The notes under the pieces were generated by a model. That model made no database searches. It saw only the letters and a program-made list of their open reading frames with translations, and was not told where the DNA came from. The position numbers and the translations under genes were made by a program. A stretch of 64,000 nucleotides of DNA from Flagellimonas onchidii (GTDB lineage Bacteria; Bacteroidota; Bacteroidia; Flavobacteriales; Flavobacteriaceae), in contig NZ_SRXX01000008.1 in assembly GCF_004804315.1 (NCBI RefSeq), positions 62,001 to 126,000 of the forward strand, written 5' to 3'. This document shows, in pieces, positions 1 through 8,306 of the stretch (position 1 is its first letter; each line of letters opens with the position of its first letter).

Positions 1-765
1 GTAAAAGCATCCGACCCCCTTGCTGGAAACAATGACGAACATGTTGGAAAGATAAAGCTCTATGCATGGAAAGGGCATGATTTTATTGATAACCCTGCCA
101 CTGATGCTGCTGGAGTGGGCTGGATATTGGCCGAAAACTGGTGGCCTTACCAACGACCGTCATTTGTGACCCCTCCTTTTGCAGGTTATGTGTCTGGACA
201 TTCAACCTATTCCCGGGCTGCCGCAGAGGTAATGACCTTGATTACTGGAGACGAATATTTTCCTGGAGGGATAGGGGAGTTTGTAGCGAAGAAAGACGAA
301 TTTTTAGTATTTGAGGAAGGCCCTAGTATGGATGTAATATTGCAATGGGCTACTTATCGGGATGCTTCCGATCAGTGCAGTTTGTCCAGAATATGGGGTG
401 GAATACACCCTCCGGCAGATGACATAAATGGACGATTAATTGGAGAGCGGATTGGGCTGGAAGCATACGAAAAAGCACTTACGTATTTTAACAATTCAGT
501 CGAGGATTCCAATGATGATCAAAAGGAAGTTACAAAAACAATATTATATCCGAACCCTGTAAGTCAAGGTGAGTTGATAACCATTCAAACAGTGGACAGC
601 ATGGATGGTGAGATTCGAGCTTTTGATTTAACAGGTCGAGAAATACCTGTTCTAGTTGAATCTGAAGAAAGTAATAAAATTAGCTTTAGATTACTTACAA
701 GCGGTAACACCGGTTTGTACCTGGTTAAGATGGACGATAGGACTTTCAAAATAATAGGGAATTGA
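1..765 (+). CDS. Vanadium-dependent haloperoxidase/PAP2-like secreted protein, C-terminal part
   Basis: The frame is open from the first base, so the N-terminus lies outside the window. The visible 254 residues carry a GHSTYSRAAAE segment and, later, R-x-WGGIHPPADD. These match the histidine and arginine vanadate/phosphate-binding motifs of the vanadium haloperoxidase and PAP2 phosphatase superfamily. The last 75 or so residues start with ILYPNPV and end in GLYLVKM...FKIIGN, the typical form of a T9SS type A sorting domain, so the protein is probably secreted or surface-attached by type IX secretion. Oxidation of halides cannot be told apart from phosphatase activity here. A likely terminator follows 67 nt after the stop codon. 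Confidence 0.8.
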   Translation, partial: VKASDPLAGNNDEHVGKIKLYAWKGHDFIDNPATDAAGVGWILAENWWPYQRPSFVTPPFAGYVSGHSTYSRAAAEVMTLITGDEYFPGGIGEFVAKKDEFLVFEEGPSMDVILQWATYRDASDQCSLSRIWGGIHPPADDINGRLIGERIGLEAYEKALTYFNNSVEDSNDDQKEVTKTILYPNPVSQGELITIQTVDSMDGEIRAFDLTGREIPVLVESEESNKISFRLLTSGNTGLYLVKMDDRTFKIIGN

Positions 766-831
766 TTATAGAGAATATAGATTTATGGACCAACGTTAGT
801 AGGTTCTAATTTTAGTTAGTTTGAGTTTGTT

Positions 832-868
832 AAAAGCCTGTCATAAATCATTTGATAGGCTTTTATTT
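832..868 (+). terminator. Rho-independent terminator after the haloperoxidase-like gene
   Basis: An inverted repeat, AAAAGCCTGTC at 832-842 and GATAGGCTTTT at 854-864 with one mismatch, encloses an 11-nt A/T-rich loop. It ends in a T-rich tract on the plus strand. Confidence 0.65.
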
Positions 869-1047
869 TCTAGAACCAAGAAAAACAAAAAGAGATATTT
901 CAATAGCATAAAAACTATGTTTCGTACACCTCATTATATCATTGCTTTTTGTTCAGTTATCTTTCTTAACTTCAAGACAGTGCCAACCCAGATATAAGGT
1001 TCCCTAAAAATAGGAGCGTTGAAAATTAAAGTTCAACGTTTAAATAT

Positions 1048-1305
1048 GAAAGGAATTGCTGTGGGAATCAACAACATTTCTGGAAAGGATACAGAATTAT
1101 ACACTATCGAATTGATAAACAACCTTACCGTGAAATAGATTTGTTTACCAAGTATGGCAATTATCTGCACTTGCCCAGACATTTTGTGTTAGCTGAGAAT
1201 TTAAAGAAAGACAAACACACGCATGGGATTGAATTATTGGATAGGAAAAACGAAAAAAGTAAAGGAACTGTTTGTCATATCAAAAACTTTTTAGTGAACG
1301 AGTAG
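1048..1305 (+). pseudogene. Remnant of an SGNH/GDSL-type hydrolase N-terminal beta domain
   Basis: One open frame of about 85 codons without a convincing start codon ends at TAG 1303-1305. Its translation contains FWKGYRIIHYRIDKQPYRE, then LPRHFVLAENL and KSKGTVCHIKNFLVN. The pattern of leucine-rich 'VLAENL', 'KHT' and 'SKGT-C-I--FLVN' is the kind seen at the end of the beta-sandwich domain that precedes the catalytic part of some Bacteroidota SGNH hydrolases. No catalytic GDSL domain follows; the frame simply stops, so this looks like a gene fragment. The family call is from memory of the pattern and is tentative. Confidence 0.4.
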
Positions 1306-1339
1306 GGCGTTGAAACATAATTTCTGATTAAACTAAAAA

Positions 1340-2245
1340 TCACCCATTATTTTTATTGAAGTCGTTAGGGTTCATATCCCTGTCCTTGTATTGAGAGATA
1401 TATTCTGTAGGAGACATGTCTACCACAGTTTTAAACTGTCTATTGAAATTAGAAATAGTATTATAGCCAGATCTATAGCAAATGTCAGCAATGTTTTGTT
1501 TTCCATCCAGAAGCATTCGGCATGCGTAACTAATGCGTACTTCGTTCAGATATCTTGAGAAGGTTTTCAAGCTGGCACGTTTAAAAAATCTGCTAAAAGC
1601 AGAAGGATTCATATTTAGCAGGTTTGCCACATCTTCGAGTTCAATATTTTCTTGAAAATTTTTTATGATAAACTCATAAGCCTTATCCAATTTTTCGTTT
1701 TGATTTTTCTTAAAATTAGTTACAAAATCCTTTGAAGAAAGTAACACATAATTTGAATGCTTGGACAACTTGTTCAAAAGTCTCAAAAACTTTATGGTGC
1801 GCTTAAAACCAACGGGCATTTTACATAGTTTCTTTATTGTCTTTGAAACATCTAATGGTGGTTCTATAAATTTTATGCCATACCTTGCCTTGTTGATTAA
1901 CCCAAAAATATGATTCATCTCTTTGGACTCTATAAAATCAACGCCCAAAAATTCTTTTTTGAAATGTATTACAATGTCCTCGGCAATAAGATTTGAGTTT
2001 TCCTTGAAATAGGCATCATCATTAAGCCACATATGAGGTAGGTTTTTCCCGATAAGAACTACATCTCCGGGATTAAATTTCATTATACTGTCGCCCACAA
2101 ACCGAGTTCCCGTACTCCTCATTGACAATACAAGTTCTAGCTCTGGATGATAGTGCCAAACCTTTAAGAAGTGCGATTCTTTGTGGTGGGTCACCAAAAA
2201 AGAACTTTTGTTTGGGTCCTCTCTACTTAATAATTGAAGTCTCAC
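1340..2245 (-). CDS. AraC-family transcriptional regulator with N-terminal cupin
   Basis: This 301-residue protein has an N-terminal cupin-like sensor domain with a WHYHPELELV segment near residues 30-40. Its C-terminal AraC/XylS domain (about residues 190-290) has two helix-turn-helix motifs, including LEDVANLLNMNPSAFSRFFK and the second-helix consensus around IADICYRSGYNTISNFNRQFK, then the usual SPTEY ending. The start is GTG at 2245: the ATG two bases upstream is followed at once by a stop, and the homologous form begins M-R-L. It is transcribed divergently from the sugar-acid operon starting at 2387, so it probably controls that operon in response to a pathway sugar acid. This role is inferred from position. 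Confidence 0.9.
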   Translation of the reverse strand: MRLQLLSREDPNKSSFLVTHHKESHFLKVWHYHPELELVLSMRSTGTRFVGDSIMKFNPGDVVLIGKNLPHMWLNDDAYFKENSNLIAEDIVIHFKKEFLGVDFIESKEMNHIFGLINKARYGIKFIEPPLDVSKTIKKLCKMPVGFKRTIKFLRLLNKLSKHSNYVLLSSKDFVTNFKKNQNEKLDKAYEFIIKNFQENIELEDVANLLNMNPSAFSRFFKRASLKTFSRYLNEVRISYACRMLLDGKQNIADICYRSGYNTISNFNRQFKTVVDMSPTEYISQYKDRDMNPNDFNKNNG

Positions 2246-2347
2246 ATATCCTACAATATCGCCAAAAAATAAGATTAAAACACGATAAATGCAAAAATAG
2301 TAGCAGTAAGCTTGTAATTTGTAATAGTGATTTTTGAATTCTTATTA

Positions 2348-2355
2348 TATTTTTG
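2348..2355 (+). promoter_or_regulatory. Candidate -7 element for the sugar-acid operon
   Basis: TATTTTTG matches the Bacteroidota -7 consensus TAnnTTTG and lies 32 nt before the ATG at 2387. No good -33 TTTG is seen at the usual spacing, which would suit an activator-dependent promoter under the divergent AraC protein. Confidence 0.4.
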
Positions 2356-2386
2356 AGCAACAACCGATTGTTTTCTCAAAACCAGT

Positions 2387-3400
2387 ATGAAATACATAAC
2401 CTGCGAAAAGCCTGGGGAGTTTAGTATAAAGGATAAAAACAAACCCTTAAATTCAAAGGGCAATGCTATACTGAAAGTTAACAAGGTAGGCATTTGTGGT
2501 ACAGATCTTCATGCCTACGCAGGTAATCAAGCTTTTTTTACATATCCAAGAATTTTGGGTCATGAACTGGCAACAACCGTTATTGACATCGAAGAAAATG
2601 ACAAGGGCATAAAAATAGGTGATAATGTTGTTGTAATGCCTTATCTGAGTTGTGGAAACTGTGTTGCCTGCAGAAATGGTAAAACCAATTGTTGTACAAA
2701 TATTAAAGTGTTGGGAGTGCATACAGATGGCGGTATGCAAGAGCATATTTCTGTTCCCATAGATGTATTAATTCCCGCTCAAAAGCTGACAGACGATCAA
2801 ATGGTAGTGGTAGAACCCTTGGCCATAGGGGCGCACGCAATTAGACGTTCAGAATTACAGACAGGGGAAACTGTGGTGGTTATTGGTTGCGGACCAATAG
2901 GTGTTGGAATCATGAAACTTGCTCAAATAGCTGGCGCAAAGGTTATTGCCATAGATGTCAACCAACAAAGATTGGATTATGCCAAAGAGAAGATAGGAAT
3001 CGATTATGCCGTTTTAGGCGGAAGAGAATCGGTTGAAAAGGTAAGTCAGATTACAGACGGAGATATGGCCACCGTTGTGTTTGATGCAACGGGCCATAAG
3101 GCGGCCTTGGAATCTGGCTCAGATTATATGTCGCACGGAGGCAGGTATGTTTTGGTTGGGCTTTCAAAAGGAGAATTGGTATTCACGCATCCTGCCATAC
3201 ATGCGAAAGAAACAACAATTATGTGCAGTAGAAATGCCACTTTGGAAGATTTTGAGCATGTCATCTCTATTTTGGAGAAAAACTTGTTTCCGTTGGATTC
3301 CTTTATAACACATACAGTAGATTATACTGAAATGATACCGAACTTTGATTCATGGTTAAACCCAAGCAATGGGGTAATTAAAGCGACGGTTAATTTTTAA
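2387..3400 (+). CDS. Zinc-dependent alcohol dehydrogenase, probably L-galactonate 5-dehydrogenase type
   Basis: A 337-residue medium-chain dehydrogenase. Catalytic zinc ligands are visible as Cys37 in GICGTD and His59-Glu60 in LGHE. The structural zinc site is formed by Cys89, Cys92, Cys95 and Cys103. A Rossmann motif GCGPIGVGI follows near residue 167. Segments such as GNQAFFTYPRILGHE and the C-terminal SRNATLEDF resemble the E. coli LgoD (YjjN) group, which oxidises L-galactonate to D-tagaturonate. It is the first gene of an operon holding kdgK, kdgA, uxaA and uxaB, which are exactly the steps needed after that reaction. Another uronate- or fuconate-related substrate remains possible, so no symbol is given. 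Confidence 0.85.
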   Translation: MKYITCEKPGEFSIKDKNKPLNSKGNAILKVNKVGICGTDLHAYAGNQAFFTYPRILGHELATTVIDIEENDKGIKIGDNVVVMPYLSCGNCVACRNGKTNCCTNIKVLGVHTDGGMQEHISVPIDVLIPAQKLTDDQMVVVEPLAIGAHAIRRSELQTGETVVVIGCGPIGVGIMKLAQIAGAKVIAIDVNQQRLDYAKEKIGIDYAVLGGRESVEKVSQITDGDMATVVFDATGHKAALESGSDYMSHGGRYVLVGLSKGELVFTHPAIHAKETTIMCSRNATLEDFEHVISILEKNLFPLDSFITHTVDYTEMIPNFDSWLNPSNGVIKATVNF

Positions 3401-3415
3401 AAACGAATAAGTAAG

Positions 3416-4456
3416 ATGAAAAAAGTAGTGACTTTTGGAGAGATTATGTTGAGGTTATCACCCCCGGGGTATCTCCGGTTCTCACAGACCAACAGTTTTG
3501 ATGTAGTATATGGTGGTGGTGAATCCAACGTAGCGGTTTCCTTGGCCAATTATGGTATTCCGGTTGATTTTGTGACCCGCTTGCCCAAAAACGATTTGGG
3601 CGAATGTGCTAAAATGGAAATGCGCAAGCGTGGCATTAACACAGACAATATTGTTTACGGAGGAGACCGATTGGGAATCTATTTTCTTGAAACAGGAGCC
3701 GTAAGTCGTGGAAGCAAAGTAGTTTATGACAGGGCGCATTCCGCAATAGCGGAAATAGAACCTGGAATGATCGATTGGAAAAATGTCTTTAATAGTGCTC
3801 AGTGGTTTCACTGGACAGGGATAACTCCGGCCATCTCCCAAGGAGCTGCAGATGCTTGTCTTGAAGCCCTAAAAGTGGCAAAAGAAATGGGGATTACCGT
3901 TTCCACCGATCTGAACTACCGCAAGAAATTGTGGAAGTATGGGGGCGATAGGGAAAAGATAATGACCGAACTTACTTCGTATTGCGATGTTATTTTGGGT
4001 AACGAAGAAGATGCGGAAATGCATTTTGGTATAAAACCGAAAGATTTGGACATTACCACACAAGGACATGAGGTAAAAGCTGAAGCCTTTTTGTCGGTAT
4101 GCAAACAAATGATGGAAAAATTCCCCAATGCCAAAAAGGTGATAACTACTTTAAGAGGCTCCATTTCAGCCTCACACAATACTTGGGCTGGAGTGCTATA
4201 TGATGGCAAAGAAATGTACGATACCCGTCAATATCAAATCACACATATTGTAGATCGAGTAGGAGGAGGGGATTCTTTTATGGGAGGGTTGATCTATGGA
4301 TTATTGACTTACCCCGAAAATGACCAAAAAGCACTGGATTTTGCTGTGGCCGCTTCATGTTTAAAGCATACTATAAAGGGCGATGCAAATCTTGTAACGG
4401 TTGAAGAAGTTGAAAAATTAATGGGAGGAGATGCCTCAGGAAGGGTCTTTAGATAA
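3416..4456 (+). CDS. kdgK: 2-keto-3-deoxygluconate kinase (PfkB family)
   Basis: A 346-residue ribokinase/PfkB-family sugar kinase beginning MKKVVTFGEIMLRLSPPGYLRF, typical of KdgK. The first glycine-rich substrate signature appears as YGGGESNVAVSLANYG. The C-terminal ATP/catalytic motif DRVGGGDSFMGGLIYGL (about residues 279-295) holds the catalytic aspartate and the anion-hole glycines. It would phosphorylate 2-keto-3-deoxygluconate to the 6-phosphate in the cytoplasm. It starts 15 nt after the dehydrogenase and is followed 10 nt later by the aldolase for its product, so operon membership is clear. Confidence 0.93.
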   Translation: MKKVVTFGEIMLRLSPPGYLRFSQTNSFDVVYGGGESNVAVSLANYGIPVDFVTRLPKNDLGECAKMEMRKRGINTDNIVYGGDRLGIYFLETGAVSRGSKVVYDRAHSAIAEIEPGMIDWKNVFNSAQWFHWTGITPAISQGAADACLEALKVAKEMGITVSTDLNYRKKLWKYGGDREKIMTELTSYCDVILGNEEDAEMHFGIKPKDLDITTQGHEVKAEAFLSVCKQMMEKFPNAKKVITTLRGSISASHNTWAGVLYDGKEMYDTRQYQITHIVDRVGGGDSFMGGLIYGLLTYPENDQKALDFAVAASCLKHTIKGDANLVTVEEVEKLMGGDASGRVFR

Positions 4457-4466
4457 AGTAAATAAA

Positions 4467-5135
4467 ATGGCACAATATTCAAGATTGGAGGTTGCAAACG
4501 TAATGAGGGAAACAGGGATGGTTCCATTATTTTATCATTCCGACATTAATGTTGCAAAGAAAGTACTCAAGGCATGTTACGATGGTGGGGCTAGGTTGAT
4601 GGAATTTACGGCAAGAGGCGATTTTGCATTTGAAATATTCGGAGAGTTATCAAAATATGCACAAGAAGAGCTCCCGGGAATGATAATGGGTGTGGGTTCA
4701 ATAACAGATGCGGCGGCAGCCTCACTTTATATGCAATTGGGAGCCAATTTTGTCGTCACTCCCGTTTTTAGAGAGGATATTGCCAAAGTTTGTAACCGAA
4801 GAAAAGTGTTGTGGTCTCCAGGTTGCGGATCATTGACCGAGATGGCACAAGCAGAGGAATATGGATGTGAAGTCGTAAAATTATTCCCCGGAGGTATTTA
4901 CGGTCCTGATTTTGTCAAGGCTATAAAAGGACCCTGTCCTTGGACGAACATTATGCCTACGGGAGGCGTGTCACCAACCGAAGAAAATCTGTCTGTTTGG
5001 TTCGGCGCGGGAGTATATTGTGTGGGAATGGGATCCAAATTGATTTCAAAAGATGTTATTGCCAATGAAGATTATGCCAAGTTGAAAAACGACGTCAAAA
5101 AGGCATTGGAAATTATTTCGGCAGTCAGAAAATAA
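4467..5135 (+). CDS. kdgA: KDPG/KHG aldolase
   Basis: A 222-residue bifunctional 2-keto-3-deoxy-6-phosphogluconate / 4-hydroxy-2-oxoglutarate aldolase, a class I TIM-barrel enzyme. Schiff-base Lys138 lies in VVKLFPGG. Other family marks are MEFTARG (usually E-x-T-x-R), MGVGSITDAAAA, and the phosphate-binding PTGGV. It splits the KdgK product into pyruvate and glyceraldehyde-3-phosphate. I chose the ATG at 4467 because the frame upstream of it overlaps the end of kdgK and adds a non-conserved dodecapeptide. It is followed after 5 nt by uxaA. Confidence 0.93.
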   Translation: MAQYSRLEVANVMRETGMVPLFYHSDINVAKKVLKACYDGGARLMEFTARGDFAFEIFGELSKYAQEELPGMIMGVGSITDAAAASLYMQLGANFVVTPVFREDIAKVCNRRKVLWSPGCGSLTEMAQAEEYGCEVVKLFPGGIYGPDFVKAIKGPCPWTNIMPTGGVSPTEENLSVWFGAGVYCVGMGSKLISKDVIANEDYAKLKNDVKKALEIISAVRK

Positions 5136-5140
5136 AGACT

Positions 5141-6793
5141 ATGTTAAAAAGTTACGTCCAAATAGACCCTAAAGACAATATTATTGTCGCAATTACCAAC
5201 CTTGAAAAAGGAACGATTGCCAAGATTGATCAAATATCGATTACGTTAAAAGAAAATATCAAAGGAAAACACAAGTTTGCATTGTATGACTTTAATGTTG
5301 GTGATGAAATATTCATGTATGGTGTGTTGATAGGAAAAGTAACAAAACCTATTGGTGCAGGATGTGCAATTACCACGGATAATGTGAAACATGCCTCTGC
5401 ATCCTATAACCACTCAAATGGGAAGTATGTGTGGACTGCACCAGACGTTTCAAAGTTTAAAGAAAGAAGCTTTCAAGGATACCATAGAACCAATGGTAAA
5501 GTTGGGACCTCCAATTACTGGTTGGTAGTTCCCTTGACTTTTTGTGAAAATAGAAACTTGGAAGTGTTGCAAGGAGCCCTGTTGGAAAAACTTGGGTACG
5601 AAACAAAGAAGGATTTTGCGGTTGACATAGATGGGTTGATCAAAAAATACAAATCAGGAGCTTCTTCTGAAGAGTTGTATGGCACTTCACTCATAACCAC
5701 TAAAGAAGAAATGTCTAAGAACCGGATATTTACAAATGTAGATGGCATCAAATTTTTGAGACATGACGGTGGTTGTGGAGGTACAAGGGAAGATGCTAAA
5801 ACACTGTGTAGCCTTTTGGCAGGCTATATAGCCAATCCAAATGTAGCAGGGGCAACGGTTTTGAGTTTGGGATGTCAAAATGCGCAAATTCAAATGCTTA
5901 AAGATTCGTTGGATGCAATTGACCCAGATTTGGGCAAACCCATCTATTATATGGAGCAGCAGCAAAGTTCTAGCGAGAGACAATTTATTGAAGATGCTGT
6001 AAAACATACATTTGTAGGTTTAACAGAAGCCAATAAAATTGTGCGTAAGCCCGCCCCATTAAGCAAACTGGTCTTGGGATTGGAATGCGGTGGTTCAGAT
6101 GGTTTTTCTGGAATCTCTGCAAACCCTGCTTTGGGATATGCTTCCGATTTATTGGTCGCTTTAGGAGGGAGTCCCGTATTATCAGAATTTCCAGAGCTTA
6201 ATGGCGTGGAACAAAACCTCATTGACCGATGCGAAACTAAACATGATGCAAAAAAATTCTATGATATCATGCGCGCATATTCTGATGCTGCAGTCGCTGT
6301 TGGGTCGGGCTTTGAAAATAATCCATCACCTGGAAACATTAAGGACGGACTTATTACAGATGCCATGAAATCTGCAGGAGCTGCTAAAAAAGGCGGAACT
6401 TCACCTGTAACTGAGGTGTTGGACTACACGGAGCAAATAACCAAGCCTGGACTGAACCTGCTTTGCACTCCAGGTAATGATGTTGAAAGCACTACTGGCC
6501 TGGCAGGGTCAGGATGTAATATTATAGTATTTACCACAGGATTGGGGACTCCCACGGGAAACCCAATTGCACCGGTATTAAAAATGTCGAGCAATACTGA
6601 ACTCTATGAAAAAATGGGCGATATAATCGACATAAATGCAGGGACGGTGATTCGAGGAGAAGATACCATTGAAAGTATGGGGGAAAAAGTTCTGGATTAT
6701 ATCATTCGGGTGGCAAGCGGTGAAATAGCTTCAAAAGCGGTACAGCACGGCCATAATGATTTTATCCCTTGGAAAAGAGGTGTGTCCCTTTAA
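5141..6793 (+). CDS. uxaA: Altronate dehydratase (UxaA family)
   Basis: A 550-residue protein with an N-terminal SAF domain (about residues 1-100) followed by the large UxaA/GarD catalytic domain. Typical segments are GYHRTNGKVGTSNYW, LRHDGGCGGTREDA, LGLECGGSDGFSGISANPALG and the C-terminal TGLGTPTGNPIAPVLKMSSN. The conserved cysteines and histidine in these stretches fit the metal centre described for the family. It would dehydrate D-altronate to 2-keto-3-deoxygluconate, feeding kdgK and kdgA. Fusion of the SAF and catalytic parts is the usual form for altronate dehydratase. Confidence 0.92.
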   Translation: MLKSYVQIDPKDNIIVAITNLEKGTIAKIDQISITLKENIKGKHKFALYDFNVGDEIFMYGVLIGKVTKPIGAGCAITTDNVKHASASYNHSNGKYVWTAPDVSKFKERSFQGYHRTNGKVGTSNYWLVVPLTFCENRNLEVLQGALLEKLGYETKKDFAVDIDGLIKKYKSGASSEELYGTSLITTKEEMSKNRIFTNVDGIKFLRHDGGCGGTREDAKTLCSLLAGYIANPNVAGATVLSLGCQNAQIQMLKDSLDAIDPDLGKPIYYMEQQQSSSERQFIEDAVKHTFVGLTEANKIVRKPAPLSKLVLGLECGGSDGFSGISANPALGYASDLLVALGGSPVLSEFPELNGVEQNLIDRCETKHDAKKFYDIMRAYSDAAVAVGSGFENNPSPGNIKDGLITDAMKSAGAAKKGGTSPVTEVLDYTEQITKPGLNLLCTPGNDVESTTGLAGSGCNIIVFTTGLGTPTGNPIAPVLKMSSNTELYEKMGDIIDINAGTVIRGEDTIESMGEKVLDYIIRVASGEIASKAVQHGHNDFIPWKRGVSL

Positions 6794-6819
6794 TGTGTTA
6801 AGTACAAATCGTGCATCTA

Positions 6820-8277
6820 ATGAATCCGCTAAATAGAAAAACAGTATCTGCAAGCACTTATACTGAAAAGATCGTACAATTTGGCGAAGGTAATTTTTTA
6901 AGGGCCTTTGTGGATTGGATGGTGCATGAAATGAATAAAAAAGCTGATTTTGATGCTGGAGTAGTGGTAGTGCAGCCCATTGAAAAAGGTTTGGTGAAAA
7001 TCTTGAATGATCAAGACGGTTTGTATACCCTGTATTTAAATGGAATCAAGAATGGAGAACCCATTAGTGAGCATCAAATTATTGATTGTATCCAAAGGGG
7101 GATTAATCCATATGAAAACTATCAAGGCTATTTAGACTTGGCAAAAAGTCCAGATGTTAGATTTGTGGTTTCAAACACGACCGAGGCTGGAATAGCCTAT
7201 AATTCTGAGGATAAATTAAGCGACGTGCCGGCATTGGGTTTTCCTGCTAAACTAACTGCTCTATTGCATAAAAGGTTTGAGGTGTTTGAGGGCGCTACAG
7301 ATAAAGGGTTAATCATACTTCCCTGTGAATTGATCGATCAAAACGGAATTAACCTTAAAAAAATCGTTTTACAATATGCGGAAGACTGGGGTTTAGGAGA
7401 AGAATTTATGACTTGGGTCAATGCGAACAATATTTTTTGCAACACGTTGGTAGATAGAATTGTTTCTGGATATCCAGGGGATAAAATAGATAGTATCACG
7501 GCCGAGTTGGGTTATAAAGACAATTTGGTGGTAGAAGGCGAACAGTTCCATTTATGGGTTATCCAAGGGCCGGGAAGTGTCAAGGAAGAACTACCGCTAC
7601 AATCGTGTGGACTCAATGTGGTTTTTACAGACGATATAGAAGCCTATCGAACCCGAAAAGTCCGAATCTTAAATGGAGCCCATACCAGCTTAGTGTCAGT
7701 AGGCTATTTATATGGAATTGATAAGGTGAGAGAATCTCTTGAAGATGAGGTTGTCGGAGCCTTTTTAAAAGAAGTGATTTTTGATGAAATCTGTCCTACC
7801 CTTGATTTCCCTCCGCAAGAATTGGAACAGTTTGCCCAAGATATTTTAGACCGTTTTCGAAATCCTTACTTGGAGCATGAATTAATGAGCATCTCATTAA
7901 ATTCAGTGCCCAAATTCAAAGCACGAGTGCTGCCATCTATATTGGAATATGTTAAACGTAAAAAAGCGCTTCCCAAAAGATTGTTGTTCTCGTTGGCCTC
8001 ATTGATTGTCTTTTACAGAGGAGAAAGGAAAAATGAACCCATAAAACTTAGAGACGACCAAAAAGTACTTGATTTTTTTACAAAGAAATGGTCTCAAGTG
8101 GCAATGGGTAATCCAAGACAGATAAAGGAACTGACCTGCGAGGTGTTGTCTCAACAATATTTTTGGGGCATGGATCTTACATCCATAAATGGAGTGCAAG
8201 AATTTGTCTCTGAATATGTTCAGGAAATTGTGATCAATGGAATGAAAAACACACTGATAAAGTTTGAAACTGAATAA
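6820..8277 (+). CDS. uxaB: Tagaturonate reductase (altronate oxidoreductase)
   Basis: A roughly 485-residue mannitol-dehydrogenase-family oxidoreductase. The N-terminal Rossmann domain opens VQFGEGNFLRAFVDWMV, typical of UxaB. The C-terminal domain carries RKVRILNGAHTSLVSVGYLYG, which includes the family's conserved K-x-x-x-x-N-G-x-H core. The enzyme reduces D-tagaturonate to D-altronate with NADH, immediately before the UxaA step. The start is taken as ATG 6820; an in-frame GTG at 6811 would add only three residues. It is the last gene of the operon and converges on the HTTM gene with 29 nt between, in which no terminator is evident. Confidence 0.92.
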   Translation: MNPLNRKTVSASTYTEKIVQFGEGNFLRAFVDWMVHEMNKKADFDAGVVVVQPIEKGLVKILNDQDGLYTLYLNGIKNGEPISEHQIIDCIQRGINPYENYQGYLDLAKSPDVRFVVSNTTEAGIAYNSEDKLSDVPALGFPAKLTALLHKRFEVFEGATDKGLIILPCELIDQNGINLKKIVLQYAEDWGLGEEFMTWVNANNIFCNTLVDRIVSGYPGDKIDSITAELGYKDNLVVEGEQFHLWVIQGPGSVKEELPLQSCGLNVVFTDDIEAYRTRKVRILNGAHTSLVSVGYLYGIDKVRESLEDEVVGAFLKEVIFDEICPTLDFPPQELEQFAQDILDRFRNPYLEHELMSISLNSVPKFKARVLPSILEYVKRKKALPKRLLFSLASLIVFYRGERKNEPIKLRDDQKVLDFFTKKWSQVAMGNPRQIKELTCEVLSQQYFWGMDLTSINGVQEFVSEYVQEIVINGMKNTLIKFETE

Positions 8278-8306
8278 AAGTAGGCAGCAGGGTTCGTTAA
8301 ATTGTT

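Noticed and set aside
4431..4466. Upstream in-frame start for kdgA
   Set aside because: The extra 12 residues overlap kdgK and do not fit the aldolase N-terminus; ATG 4467 is better.
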